A stretch of DNA of 64,000 nucleotides from Siderastrea radians (GCA_964017195.1 OZ024898.1:16856475-16920474); one strand, 5' to 3'. Positions 33,904 through 44,857 are shown, counted from the stretch's first letter. Notes: generated by a model not told the origin, from the sequence alone. Made by a program: numbers and translations.

Positions 33904-34820
33904 TTAGGAAACGAGGCCAGGTACCCTTATATATCTCTGGAAAGCGTTTGATTTCCAACGACCTAACGCACGAATTTGAGCATCAGACCAACCTCGATCT
34001 GCTGCATGAGAGGCAGCCCCTATACAAAAACTATGGCCTTTATAACGGGAAGGAGCCAGGCCGCAAAGCTGAACAGCTGCTGAAAGGCGTTGAGAAAAAT
34101 TGGATGGAGAAACAGGCAACCCATCCACTGTAATAAAAATAGGGCCTGGTCCAGAGCTTCGCAAAGCTAAATACTTGGACAATAAATCAACCGGACAAGA
34201 ATGGGGGTGACGGCAAACCACCACTGAAAAGGGGCGCTCATTATAACTATGTTTAAAATTTCCAAATGTCACCTTAAATGCGGTCAATTCACCAGCCGCA
34301 TTCAACAATTTGGTGAGCTGATAAAGTTGGAGAGGAGAGGGAGCGCCTTGCTTAGAAACTGAGGTAATTTCTCCAATGCGTAAAAAGGCATAAAAAGCCA
34401 GTGAGCACATAGCTTGAAATTGAATTATTTGATATGCTGAACCTTCAAGAGAAGATGCGGCAGCAACAAGTCTGTTTAGTATAGGAAGTGTAATGGGAAG
34501 ACGAGAATCCAGGCGAAAGCCCACTTTCCCATACCCCTTAAGCATTGAGAGACATAAAAAACTTTGGAGGGATCAGAAAGGCCCATTAGCTTGTGACAAT
34601 AGCCAAGTGCTGAGATATAAGTATTCACAGTGGATGGGGCATAACTAGAATTATACAAATAAGCTATAAACAGGGCCATGACAGATGGTGAGATAGGAAG
34701 TGCCAAAAAGGGGTGTTGAAATACTGAATTATAGAACTGATGAAAAAGTTTCCAAGCACGCTGATATGTGGGAATAGACGAGGGCTGAAGACTTGAATGC
34801 AGCAGAAACGAAGCTATCGA
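33904..34820 (-). pseudogene. Tyrosine recombinase of YR element 2, catalytic Arg lost
   Basis: N-terminal core-binding part: IPTYQRAWKLFHQFYNSVFQ and SSYAPSTVNTYISALGYCHK. Catalytic part: FYAFLRIGEITSV (box I Arg), RYKGHSFCIGAASHAADRG, IRALGRWKSNAFQRYIRVPG (His/Trp and nucleophile Tyr). In the HxxR box the Arg is Cys (HSFC; element 1 has HSFR), which should abolish activity. A frameshift near 34,530 separates the two parts. Ends at LVS near 33,904. Confidence 0.85.
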
Positions 34821-35275
34821 TGCCAGTTGAGTGGCTGGAGATGGTGAGGGATCTCTGTGGGGAATGGACGCATGTGAGCTGGTGCCAGCTGCCTGAATGT
34901 CTGCAATTGCAACCGAGACAACGAATCAGCTAATTTGTTGTGTAAACCCGGAGTATGCTTAGCTTTGAAGTGCACATTGTGACACAAACACACCAGCACC
35001 AGTTCATGTACAAAGAACATCAAGTCTCTATCCCGACAAGACTGTCTATTAATAACATGTACTAAGGCCTCATTGTCGGTAAGGAACAAAACTCGGCGAT
35101 TTTTCATCTCATGTCCCCATAGGTGCAAGCTTAGCACAATAGGATAAAATTCTAAATATGCAATATTACGATGCCGCCAGCTATCAGGCCATTCCCCATA
35201 ACACCAATTTCTACCAAAAACAGCACCAAAACCAAGGGTGCCAGAAGCATCGGTATACAGCTAGAGTTGATGGGA
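34814..35275 (-). pseudogene. RNase H domain of YR element 2
   Basis: Blocks: LYTDASGTLGFGAVFG (first Asp) after the RT end, AYLEFYPIVLSLHLWGHE (Glu), RRVLFLTDNEALVHVINRQS (second Asp) and HFKAKHTPGLHNKLADSLSR. All carboxylates expected of RNase H1-type domains are seen. It would remove the RNA strand after minus-strand synthesis. A stop lies between the RT end and the first block (near 35,260). Confidence 0.82.
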
Positions 35276-36410
35276 ATCATGCCAATCCTCCGAGAGAAAA
35301 AATGAACCACCATTAAAACCCCAAAAAATTTTTTGCCAAACTAACAAATCTGCTTTCACCTTCCTAGACAACCTAATTAGGAAGTGAGGGCGATTAACAA
35401 CAAGTGTAAGGTCAATCAAACGGCGTAAAAAGGCCCGACCGGGAACAACAACCGAACAGGCAAAATTCAGTAATCCTGTTAAGGACTGAATCTCCTGCAG
35501 GCTGACCTTACGGCGCCTAACAAATGCAGAAATAAGGGCTTGACACTTATCTAACTTTTCTTGTGGCAACCGGGCCTTCATCAATATGGAATCGAGCTCA
35601 ATGCCAGCAAAAGAAATAATTTGGGATGGGCCGACTGTTTTCTCAGGTGCCATGGGAATGCCCAAATAGCTAGAGAGCATCAAAAATAAATCTAATTGTT
35701 TCTGACACAGGTCCTCCTTGGGAGAAATTATTAAGAAATCATCCAAGAAGTGTAAAATGTGCAACTTATTCTGGGCAATCCATTCAATCGCGGTCGAAAA
35801 TGTCTCAAAAGTTTTACAGGAGCTCAAGCAACCCATAGGCATACACCGATCATAATAATATAATCCTCGCCAACATATTCCAAGGAGATTATAATCCTGA
35901 GGGCGAATAGGAATAATCCGAAAAGCATTTTTAATATCTGTCTTAGCCAGCAAACAACTCGAGCCTACAGTCCTGATATGCCGAATAGCATCTTCCACGG
36001 TGGCCTAGGAACCACTCGTGTGGTCTGGCGAAATTCCATCATTCAATGATGAACCCTTAGGAAATGAAGGTGGTGAATTAAACGGAATTCTCCTTCAACT
36101 TTCTTGGGGACTAAACCCAGAGGGGATACGCGAAACACTGGAAAAGGTGGCGAAGAAAAAGGACCGGCAAGCCTTTGAGCGTCAAGTTCTTTAGAAAGTT
36201 TAGCGTCCACAGCGGTGGGATTTTGTATGGCTGGCAGTAAATTGTTAGAATGACACGAAAAATGGGGTCCCTCGTAATGCAAGGGGAAACCCATAGTAAA
36301 ACCAGTCGCTAGATATTGCACGATTGAATTGTCATACCCAGAAAGAAATGATAGTAAGTTATTAATTTTTATGGGTGTTGGCATGTGAGGGTGGGTTGGC
36401 CTGGGGCAAG
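35261..36410 (-). pseudogene. Reverse transcriptase of YR element 2
   Basis: The N-terminal part (36,410-36,050) has PTPIKINNLLSFLSGYDNS, FRVSPLGLVPKKVEGEFRLI. After a short break near 36,000 come LLAKTDIKNAFRIIPIRPQD (first Asp), YYDRCMPMGCLSSCKTFETF, ILHFLDDFLIISP (DD), SFAGIELDSILMKARLPQEK and IQSLTGLLNFACSVVVPGR, in one open frame of 245 codons. All catalytic Asp are intact in that frame. The family is DIRS/Ngaro-type RT. Confidence 0.85.
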
Positions 36411-37581
36411 GGTGATCCGCTAGGGGACGTATTGCCTCCTCGCACCTGGGTGGACAATTTGGGATTTCCTCTGAGGCCACGAAAATTACAATGGAGAGCC
36501 CGGTGAGGCCCGTCACATTTTCAACAAGCATGCTTAAATGAGCAACCAGCACAGTCACCACCCCGATGATATTTGAAGCAGTAACCCCTGGGGACACTTA
36601 TGAGGGAAACCGACTTGGTACTAGTAACTGAGGTTGGCGGTTTCTTAAAGTTGCTTTGGGACCGAAGCCAAAGCTTCCAATGCACAGTGCCCCAAGGAAG
36701 GGAAGTGGCTTGGGACTGGCGTAAGAACCTAAAATTTCCGTCATAAAAACGCCAGTTGTGACCACGGGCCGCAAGATCTTGAGTGGTGGACCCATACTTC
36801 ATGAGTTCTGGAGCTTCATTGGGGTAGCGCTAGCATAAATACCCACAAACACATAAAAGGCCTGGAGCCAAATATCAATAGAACTTATTTTCTTGGGTTT
36901 GTTAAGGGGCTCTAAAGCTAAGGCAGGAGAGAACCCTTCATTTGAGTTCTGGATGGTAAGTTTCAACTTACCATCCAGCATAGGATTAACTAACAAGGAT
37001 CCAAAGTCAATATACTCCTGCTGCCAAATCCTTGTTTTTAGCTTCATGGAAACTCTAGCATCCACTGGTAAGTTAATAGAGGTGAACGGGACTTGCTGTG
37101 GCATGGAAGGGAACAAACCTTGCTCACCTGATAAATTTGTCTGAATGGAAGTGACCGCCTACTGAACCGGGTTTCTAACAATTGGTATCTCTGTCTGACC
37201 GTGCGTGACAGCAGCTGCCACAGTGGGCTGCACAGGTGCCAGGGCTTCATTGGCAGTATTGCTGCGAGGGGGCAGGGATGACTCAGTCTGCAAGGAGACG
37301 TCCGACTGCTGGGCATGAGCACTAAAGAGAAGTGGTTGCAGCTGCCTGGTCACCTCTGTGGTCACTCTGGCTACCACTTGGTCTAAGAACCCAGCAGGCA
37401 AAACTGTATCCGGAGGAGCAGCTACTACAGGGTTGGCTGATGGTGGAGCCGGTTCCCCACTGGAGGATGGATTTTGGCCTGCGGCTCTTCATCTGTGTAC
37501 TGGGGGACCTTCTTAGCCCACTAAAGCCTCCAAGGCTTGAGTGGAGGGGCGCTTCTGGCACACAGATCTTCTGGGAGGCAT
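36400..37581 (-). pseudogene. Gag-like ORF of YR element 2
   Basis: Starts MPPRRSVCQKRPSTQ at 37,581. Later blocks lie in several frames: FLDQVVARVTTEVTRQL, a Pro/Ala-rich linker, INLPVDARVSMKLKTRIWQQ with EYIDFGSLLVNP and IDIWLQAFYVFVGIYASATP, KYGSTTQDLAARGHNWRFYD, and the Cys/His knuckle YCFKYHRGGDCAGCSFKHAC. These are the usual blocks of DIRS/Ngaro gag-like proteins. At least three frameshifts disrupt it (near 37,515, 37,150 and 36,800). Confidence 0.8.
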
Positions 37582-37826
37582 CTGAAAATTTAAAAAAAGG
37601 AACACGCGAAAACCAAGCAAAATTGGGGTATGGACAAGCATGGCCATCAACTGTTGCTGCAGTAGCAAGTCCCATAAATAACTCCAATAAATGAGCAACA
37701 AGGTCTCATCCATAACTAACAATATAGAAACGAGAGCAACAAGGGCTCAATAATAACAATAATTTGAGCAGCAGGGGCTCAATAACAAAATCAAATAAAC
37801 GAGCAACAAGGGCTCATAAATATTTA

Positions 37827-39205
37827 GCATTATTAAAAACTGGACTAGGTATATTGGATTTCTAGCATTTTGATTGGCTCAACGGAGCTAGGCTATCAGC
37901 TCATATACCTGCTGCGACCAAATATGGTCAATGAACACTCAACAACAAAGTGAGCTGAAAGTTTTTTCCTCGCGAGCAACCCAGCGAGAAAAATGGACAA
38001 GAAAAATCACTTGCCAGCAAATTTAAATTAAGCAGAAATTCCAACAGCGTCACCAACAAGCATCACCAACAGCGTAGTCTAACAAAAGTCATAATTGTTT
38101 GAAGAGACTGTACAGAAATAGAAATTTAAGCATTAAGCGTTGTGTTTACAATTAACTTCTTTCATCGATCGTCACGTCGATCATTGAAATTGAACAAACG
38201 GTAGGTTTTATCAGAAAGGATTTCCACTTCATAATATCAAGACAAGACATAAAATAAAACACAGTGAAATGGGGCAGGAGCATTTAATAAAAACTATCAC
38301 ACATTCATGGCAAGTCGGTGCGAAAATCATGAAGCAGTCTAAACAAGTAAGCGTACTAAAAAAATACAGCTGCAAACTACCAAGAAGGAAGGAAGGGAGA
38401 GATTGTTTTTCGGCTTTAACACTGGTTTACCTGCACTTGTTGTAGCTCTGTGTTCCAACAGGTCCAAATGCTCAGATAGGAATCGGATGCCATGTAAACG
38501 GAGTTGAATCGCTTTTCCAGTTGTTTGAATGTTGTTTTTACCATTCCGTCCGCAACCTCTAAACCGAGAACAACTGCATTTTGCGCTTTGCGTTTAACAA
38601 ACTATGATGGTGAATTCTAATGTTCCTCGCTACGGTAATCTTGCTTCTGAGCTGCATAGAAAATACCTCTTTAAGTTCAACTGTTCAAATTTGTTCTGTC
38701 TTCAGTTCGATCAAACACGCACATGATGGCTCCGTTGTGCGAACAGATTACAAACTTGTTCAGTTCTACTCCAGCAGCTATATGGTGAAATTGTACAGCT
38801 TCAATCCGCTTTGAACGATGATTACAACAATGTTCAGGAAAAATCAAACATGTACGATATTTCAGAGCCAATAATTATAAGATTTGTTCCAAAACTTGTG
38901 CTACTTTGTTCACTTTCGAGCAGTTTTCATTGATTCATTCAGCTTTGCAATGAAACGCTGCAGCACTTCGCAAGGTTTCGGCGCCTTTTTCGTTCAGTCA
39001 TGTGATCGATTCTTGTTCCGCTTAAATTTCTTTTCTCATTTTTCCCTTTCTTTCTTGATTTTATTTAATAGTGGCTAAGTTTTTAATAAAAGAATTATTC
39101 TACTCGGGCTTGTTGGATATCAAATGATTATAACCAACTCGGCGCTACGCGCCTCGTTAGTTATCTATCATTCGATATCCAGCGCGCCCTCATAGAATAA
39201 TTGTT
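37827..39205. mobile_element. Insertion inside the 108-bp array, unclassified
   Basis: The tandem array stops after GGGCTCATAAATA at about 37,826 and resumes at AAATATTGAAATGAG near 39,206. The 1.38 kb between has no array units and no recognisable ORF. Near its right end it has a 66-bp near-perfect palindrome. I could not identify clear terminal repeats or a target duplication, so the type of element is unknown. Confidence 0.6.
39115..39180. repeat. 66-bp palindrome (hairpin) at the end of the nested insertion
   Basis: GGATATCAAATGATTATAAC ... CGGCGC, then TAC as loop, then GCGCC ... ATTCGATATCC. The arms are about 31 bp with some mismatches. Such GGCGCTACGCGCC-centred hairpins recur in coral repeats as I recall. 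Confidence 0.75.
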
Positions 39206-39900
39206 AAATATTGAAATGAGAGCAGCAGGGGCTGAATAACAAAAGCAAATAAATGAGCAACAAGGGCTCATAATTAATTAACAACATTGAAATGAGAGCA
39301 ACAAGGGCGCAATAATGACAATAATTTGGGCAACAGGGGCTCAATAACAAAATCAAATAACTGAGCAACAAGGGCTCATAAATAATGAACAATATTGAAA
39401 TGAGAGCAACAAGGGCTCAATAATGACAATAATTTGAACAACAGGGGCTCAATAACAAAATCAAATAACTGAGCAACAAGGGCTCATAAATAATGAACAA
39501 TATTGAAATGAGAGCAACAAGGGTTCAATAATGACAATAATTTGAACAACAGGGGCTCAATAACAAAAACAAATAACTGAGCAACAAGGGCTCATAAATA
39601 ATGAACAATATTGAAATGAGAGCAACATGGGTTCAATAATGACAATAATTTGAACAACAGGGGCTCAATAACAAAATCAAATAAATGAGCAACAAGGGCT
39701 CATCAATAATGAACAATATAGAATTGAGCAACAGGGGCTCAATAATAGCAATTGAAACTCAACAAAAAAAACATGAGCAAATTAAGTGGAAAGCAGGCAT
39801 TACGAAAAATATAAGGAGAAGGGCATAACACTTAAACATAATAAAAATAAATGAATAAGTAACTAATAAATCGAGGGAAATCCAGCACGGAAGAAAAGGT

Positions 39901-40435
39901 TTACGACGAAGGTGGACAAGGCAACATGCGTAAAGCCTGCAAGATGGCGCCCCGATAGCTGCGATACAACATGTACTGCCCAACCGAATTCACATGGACT
40001 CCGTCCGGTAAATAAGGGTCCTGAGATGGCTCAGAAAAACCGCGATGCTCCCAACAGAAAACATTTGGAATGGGTTCCAAAACTCTGCGAAGATACTGGT
40101 TGAGCTTGGTGCAGCGTCGTTAAAAAAACTGCGCTCAAACACAAGGTAACACCTTGCACACACCAACAACTCGAAAGGAGTAAGTTTCGAACAACAACCG
40201 AACCAATTTCTCGATCTCTGATCCAACGACCTCGGGCCGTAGGGCAGAAAGGTCATTGGTACTTATTTCCAAAACAACAGCATGCGGAGAAAGAGAAGAA
40301 ACAACGCCAAGTTTAGACTGGATTAGTCTTCTCATTCTCGTCCGCCCGCTTATCGAACTGTGATTGAAGGTCCTCACTAAGCGTCCTAACAAACGAATGA
40401 CCAAGCAAAAGGACAGGGTGAAGGGAAGAAGCCAT
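39901..40435 (-). pseudogene. SGNH-hydrolase-like ORF of YR element 2, frameshifted
   Basis: Starts MASSLHPVLLLGHSFVRTLS (block I Ser in GHS), and after frame changes VVLEISTNDLSALRPEVVGS (block III, Gly replaced by Ser) and DGVHVNSVGQYMLYRSYRGA (block V Asp and His), ending at TAA (39,901). Length of about 178 codons is near that of the open copy at 27,893-28,486 (197). Frame changes lie near 40,380 and 40,140. The ORF lies inside repeat A1 and 5' of gag, proving it belongs to the element. Confidence 0.75.
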
Positions 40436-40650
40436 CTGAATGCACAATAAAGCCAAAGAAATGCTCACGTGAAGCTCAGACTACAACAACACAACGACGA
40501 TCAATAGCAAAGGAAAACAAAACAATATCCGAGACTACAAAGCAAAACTTTGCAAAGGGAGCACAAATAAACTCTAAAAACTCGATATGAAAGGCAGCGC
40601 AACGCGATCAAAAGAGGGTATCACAAGGAAACCCTTACCTTGAAGTATGA

Positions 40651-40860
40651 AAACACGTCTTGTACCGCAGATAAACATGGATGCAATGACAAGCACGTGG
40701 CTTGGTAGGTCACATGATCTACGCGAAACCCTTATAGGGGGTCAAATGCATTGTGCTAAATAACCCTCCTGCCGGTCCCAGGCCCTCTCCAAATTAATCA
40801 ATACACAACCAGAGAAAAAGCGGCATAAAAATCCTATTTCGAGGGAAATATTTTATTTTA
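40651..40860 (-). repeat. Split direct repeat A1 of YR element 2
   Basis: AAACACGTCTTGTACCGCAG to GAGGGAAATATTTTATTTTA, the 5' end of the element on its sense strand. Matches A2 (32,511-32,679) with one extra internal block, about 42 bp, containing CTCCTGCCGGTCCCAGGCCC. Confidence 0.88.
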
Positions 40861-41865
40861 GCATCAGCATTTAAGACTATTCGTTGCACATTAATTCGTT
40901 TTAATTATATATTTTTTGGCTCATTTATTGTCATGTTTTTTCAACTTCCAAAAATTCTGAGGGCTCCAGCCCCCCCTGCCCCTCCCCCTTCTACGGGCTT
41001 GGGTATTCTTGGTGCATGAAAGTAAGGGAACAATTGTTTTCAAGCTTTTGATTCGTCTGGTGTTGTAACCACAAACTTCGACAACAAGAAAATGGAACCA
41101 ACAACAACCGTCTTCTGTGTAACGAAGCAATTCATGTATGTAAATATGTATGATTTGTGGAAAAAAAAGTCCGCGGTTCCCCCTCTAAGCCAAAACAATA
41201 AGCACAAACTAGTTAGTCACATCGCAATTTCCCTGATAAAAATGATTTTAATGTTCTGGACTCGACGTTTTGAAGAGGTTTTTAACTTAAACTAGTACAC
41301 GTACCCTTTTTAGCTAATTTTCGTGTTCGAACATTGTTATTTGCATGCCTACAACTCACGCCGAGGCATGACTACTTTTTCTGCATTCTGGCACGGGAGG
41401 TTGAGGTGCCTAATGTAGCACTAATTTTGTTTCGTATTTTTGGTCCATTACTAGTTCCTCCCATTTCTCGAAACCGGAGCTGTTTAAAAAGAATCAGAGC
41501 AGATTTTGCCCTCCCCCTACCCTCTAGTAAAATGTCCATTCTGATGATTTGCATTGCATGAAGCGGCTCTAGATAGAACTCTGGCCACGTTAGCGGCAAC
41601 ATGTAGTGATAAAAACCTTTTTGTGTATTGCCAACTAAGCAACACTGACCAGCAACTGAACTGTTGAGTAAGATGTCACAGTGTAGAAAGATGTCGAACG
41701 TTTTGCAAGAAAGGTTGTTGTTGACCTGTTCGACCGTTTACAATACACTGACCTAGTTGGCGGTGTTCATTGGACGTCATCAACAGGACCAAAATACGTC
41801 GAACGGCAAGAGAATCACTCGGAAATGGCCTCTGGACCTGTCCTCTACAGCAAATGAGGTAAGAG
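40861..41865. other. No gene recognised
   Basis: C-rich tract at 40,971-40,990; otherwise no signal. No target duplication of the YR element is expected, and none is seen. Confidence 0.4.
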
Positions 41866-41867
41866 CA

Positions 41868-42512
41868 TTTCGAACTGTTTTTCTGTTTGACGTTTTTGAT
41901 CTTGTAGGGGTCGAAACACATTAAAATATGTGCATGACTCGCGAATGGAATGTTGCCAAGGAGGGTCAAATAACCTGCATTTTGAAAAGCTCTTGCGTCG
42001 CTCTCAATCATTTGCCCAAAGAAATTTTTGCAGCAATCCTGAGAACATATGTTCTTAATTCAACAGCAAGAAGCTGAATCGATTTGAAGGTTTAGCACAT
42101 GGTGAAAAATAATTTAATTCACGAAGCACTTTTCCTGATGAGAAATGTATACTTTCAAAATTAAATTTTTTTTAAACACAAAGAACAACGCACGTTCTAC
42201 CAAAATCAGTTTTGAAGCTCTTGAGAGATTGCAAAAGTAAAATTGAGTGTTTAAAAGACGACAGAGGGATTTGTTTTTGCAAGCAAACGCCTCAAATTGA
42301 TGTCATAATTTACTGCTCCAAATGGCGATTTTAACAGAAGGTCGTTATTTGCATTTTTCTTGAAATAAAAGGATATTTTGCCAAAAAAGTATCCAGCGCT
42401 TTTAGTTATACCCTAACATGTCTAACATTAAAATATGAAAGAAATCGAAATTTCCACCCTTGCCGCGGAATTTTGATTTTGTCTGATTTTTACAGACAGG
42501 CGTCTTAATTAC
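41868..42512 (-). repeat. Interspersed repeat, copy 2
   Basis: Reverse-oriented mate of 20,582-21,220. Co-linear from TTTTTCTGTTTGACGTTTTT to CAGACAGGCGTCTTAATTAC, with small indels. Confidence 0.85.
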
Positions 42513-43028
42513 TTCATGCATAATTAATGAATTTGAGAAACAATTCTAAATCAGTAATTCATTGACGTTGGACTCGTGAATTTCGTTGGCAGGAGAATAA
42601 GAAATCAATAAAAAGAAATAGATACTTAAAAAATACAAAATTATTAAACATTTTCGATTACAAGTTAATGTTACAGAGTAACAGTGATTACAAAAAAAAC
42701 GGTGAAATATGTGTACTGAAACGTCAAACAATTTCAACTGTTAAGCCATCTACCATTGTTTGCCATTTCATTCCAGTGGATATGGCCCAAAACTAAAACG
42801 TTCAGTGTTCAGGTGTTTTCATTTACGTTCATTTTACCGTTTTAAGCTGGGTAGTAGTGTGTATTTTAACGAAATTGTACTCCAAGAAAAGTACCTGAGA
42901 AATGCTTGCTTTTGGATCTCCGTTGAAGGAATATCGGGCTTTCTGATGTTTCTTGAGGACTTTGCATAGAAGATGATAAGTGAATGATTGCCAAGAAAAC
43001 AATCAGTGATATGGGTATCACAAGAAGA
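42513..43028. other. No gene recognised
   Basis: No supported motif. It may hold the 3' untranslated region of the host exon pair that follows on the minus strand. Confidence 0.4.
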
Positions 43029-43180
43029 TCAGAGTGATTTTTTATGATGCAAATGGCTGGGATCTTCCTTTCTGACGGTTTGAATTATTCTTTCCCCAAT
43101 ATTTTTTCCATTCTGGTACCTCAAAGAAACATATCTTGTCTCTATCTTCCCCAAGAGGCCAAACTGTGCCCTAAAAATTG
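43029..43180 (-). CDS. Terminal coding exon of an unidentified host gene
   Basis: The frame WAQFGLLGKIETRYVSLRYQ continues to a TGA at 43,029. The proposed acceptor is TTTTTAG at 43,181-43,183, after a pyrimidine-rich stretch. Spliced to the exon at 43,702-43,890 the codon phase matches (TG joined to G gives Trp). I do not recognise the family. Further acceptors a few bases upstream (CTTGTAG at 43,194) would shift the frame to a stop. Confidence 0.5.
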
Positions 43181-43701
43181 TTTCTACAAGAAAGGATATC
43201 ATAGAAGTTGTGTTCACCACATAACCAGCTGAGTAAGGATTGAGAAATTCGAAGTTCTTTTACAATTAGTCCTAGAAGAGATCCAACATTACTTGATTAA
43301 TCCTGTTTCTAAATTCAAATACTTCCTCAACCCTACCTCATCCACCAAGTGGCCAACCATTGGTAGAATTTGCCACCTTGTGCCAGGAAAATTTCATTTT
43401 TCCCGTATTTTCTCGATTAAATGCCAGATCCTGATTATGCTGGCCTCATTTAAACGCCGTGTAAAGGCTGCAAATTTTAAAATAAACACTGGGTGCATTC
43501 ATTGCCTTAGCATTTTAAGGTACCGGTATGCTGCGTTGGTGATTTCATAGTATTCAAAGGAAAGGTACGGTTTCTTTTAAGCCATTTAAATTTTCCTCTC
43601 GTAAAAGGCTACTCAGTGGCGTGAAATGAAAATGTTTCAACTAATTTAACCCAGTCAGACGCTAGCAAATGTTAATTCTATTCTAAAAAATACATACTTA
43701 C

Positions 43702-43890
43702 CATTTGTTGCTTTCATCTGCTTCCGTTTTCACACAAACGTAAACTCGTTTACCCTCAGACCTCAAGATCAAACCAAACAACTTAAAAACATCTGCACAC
43801 TCCTCTAGAAACTCCATACTGTGAAGAGTCTCATTCTCCGGTTTGAGGAGGTCTGCCTCTGGTATGCTGGCATCAATGGGTATGACTGCA
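43702..43890 (-). CDS. Internal coding exon of an unidentified host gene
   Basis: Exactly 189 bp, bounded by a strong acceptor (TATTTTTTTCACAACAG) and a consensus donor (GTAAGTATG), open throughout: AVIPIDASIPEADLLKPENE, then FLEECADVFKLFGLILRSEG and KRVYVCVKTEADESNKW. No stop or frameshift. The clean splice sites and open frame make it the best candidate for a living host gene in the window. I do not recognise the family. Confidence 0.65.
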
Positions 43891-44857
43891 CTGTTGTGAA
43901 AAAAATATAAATAAGAAAAAGAGGGTTTATACGAAAACATAACTTTAATGCTACCCCCCCCCCCAAAAAAAAACACTTTATTGGTGACAGCTAAATTTCC
44001 AGTTACACCTATAAATGCCAAATGTTCATGGTTGATGGCAATAGTTACTGTGATTTGTCGATTGACGTGGTTGTAATTTCATCAATTTGATCCTTGACGC
44101 CTTGACCTCTATTGTTAGTTGACAGTATGAAAACCTTTATTGTCTGCAGATGGTAAAATAAAAATAAAAAAGTCTTCCCATTACATGGTTGACCATTCAC
44201 ATTTGGAACTATTTGAAGGTTGACAATTAATCTCACTGAGACTAAAAGTGTTGGAGTGAAAGGCTTACCAGGTCACACATCATAAGCCCTTAACATTCTC
44301 AGGCCTCCCGACTCAAAACTAAAGTTGTTCAGAGCCTGGATCCGGGACATTGTGTGTTTCTTCATGGTCTAGCTAGACTCCTGAATTTTCACAACTGCTG
44401 CCTGGCACCCTTTAACCCCGCCATAATAATCGATTGCAGCCTTAATAGCACTAGCACTTTTAATGTGGTGTCCTTCATTTATGTAACGCTGCATGTGGCT
44501 CTTAACTGTGGCGATTCATCTGTCACAGACGTCTTTTCCAGCCTGGGGATCACTGAAGTCATATCTGGCGATCTTAAAGGAGCTACGTCACGGATAACGC
44601 ATCTTCAAAAAATTGGCAAGTTTTTTCAAGTTTGTCATTCGTAATCCGTCTTAATCTCCCTCAGTCGTAACCATCCTTGTTAAGTTTTGGTTTATTATCA
44701 CTTCTTTGGTGATATTCTACCTAAGGAAGCTATTATTGTGAGACTTCCTTCAATGAGAAAATAATTTTGTCAGATCAGAAAAATGAATGAAAACGTCGTG
44801 ACATAGTTCCTTTAATGCCTGTGTGCTCTGCAATGCTGGAAAGTGAGAGAATGAGAT
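43891..44857. other. Putative intron or intergenic DNA upstream of the host exons
   Basis: A weak exon candidate on the minus strand at about 44,050-44,110 (acceptor ACAATAG, then GQGVKDQIDEITTTSIDKS) could belong to the same gene. Runs of C and A at 43,954-43,975 are low complexity. No other signal. Confidence 0.35.

Larger units (their letters stand above)
37690..39755. repeat. 108-bp tandem array of YR element 2, split by an insertion
   Basis: ATTGAAATGAGAGCAACAAG starts units at 39,287, 39,394, 39,502 and 39,610 (periods 107, 108, 108), with partial units before and after. Each 108-bp unit contains three related GAGCAACAAGGGCTCA or GAACAACAGGGGCTCA sub-blocks, so a ~36-bp progenitor is likely. 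A separate piece of the same array is at 37,690-37,826; the two parts flank the insertion at 37,827-39,205. Confidence 0.88.
32238..40860 (-). mobile_element. Ngaro-type YR retrotransposon, copy 2, with split direct repeats and SGNH ORF
   Basis: On the minus strand the element runs A1 (40,860-40,651), SGNH ORF, 108-bp tandem array, gag, RT, RNase H, YR, hairpin repeats, B1 (32,885-32,677), A2 (32,679-32,511), a 63-bp spacer and B2 (32,447-32,238). A1-ORFs-B1-A2-B2 is the known split-direct-repeat layout of Ngaro/PAT elements, used to rebuild a circular intermediate. All four repeats are visible and well matched. It is 8.6 kb, of which about 1.4 kb (37,827-39,205) is a nested insertion. Frameshifts in gag, RT and SGNH and a missing recombinase Arg show it is immobile by itself. 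Confidence 0.88.
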
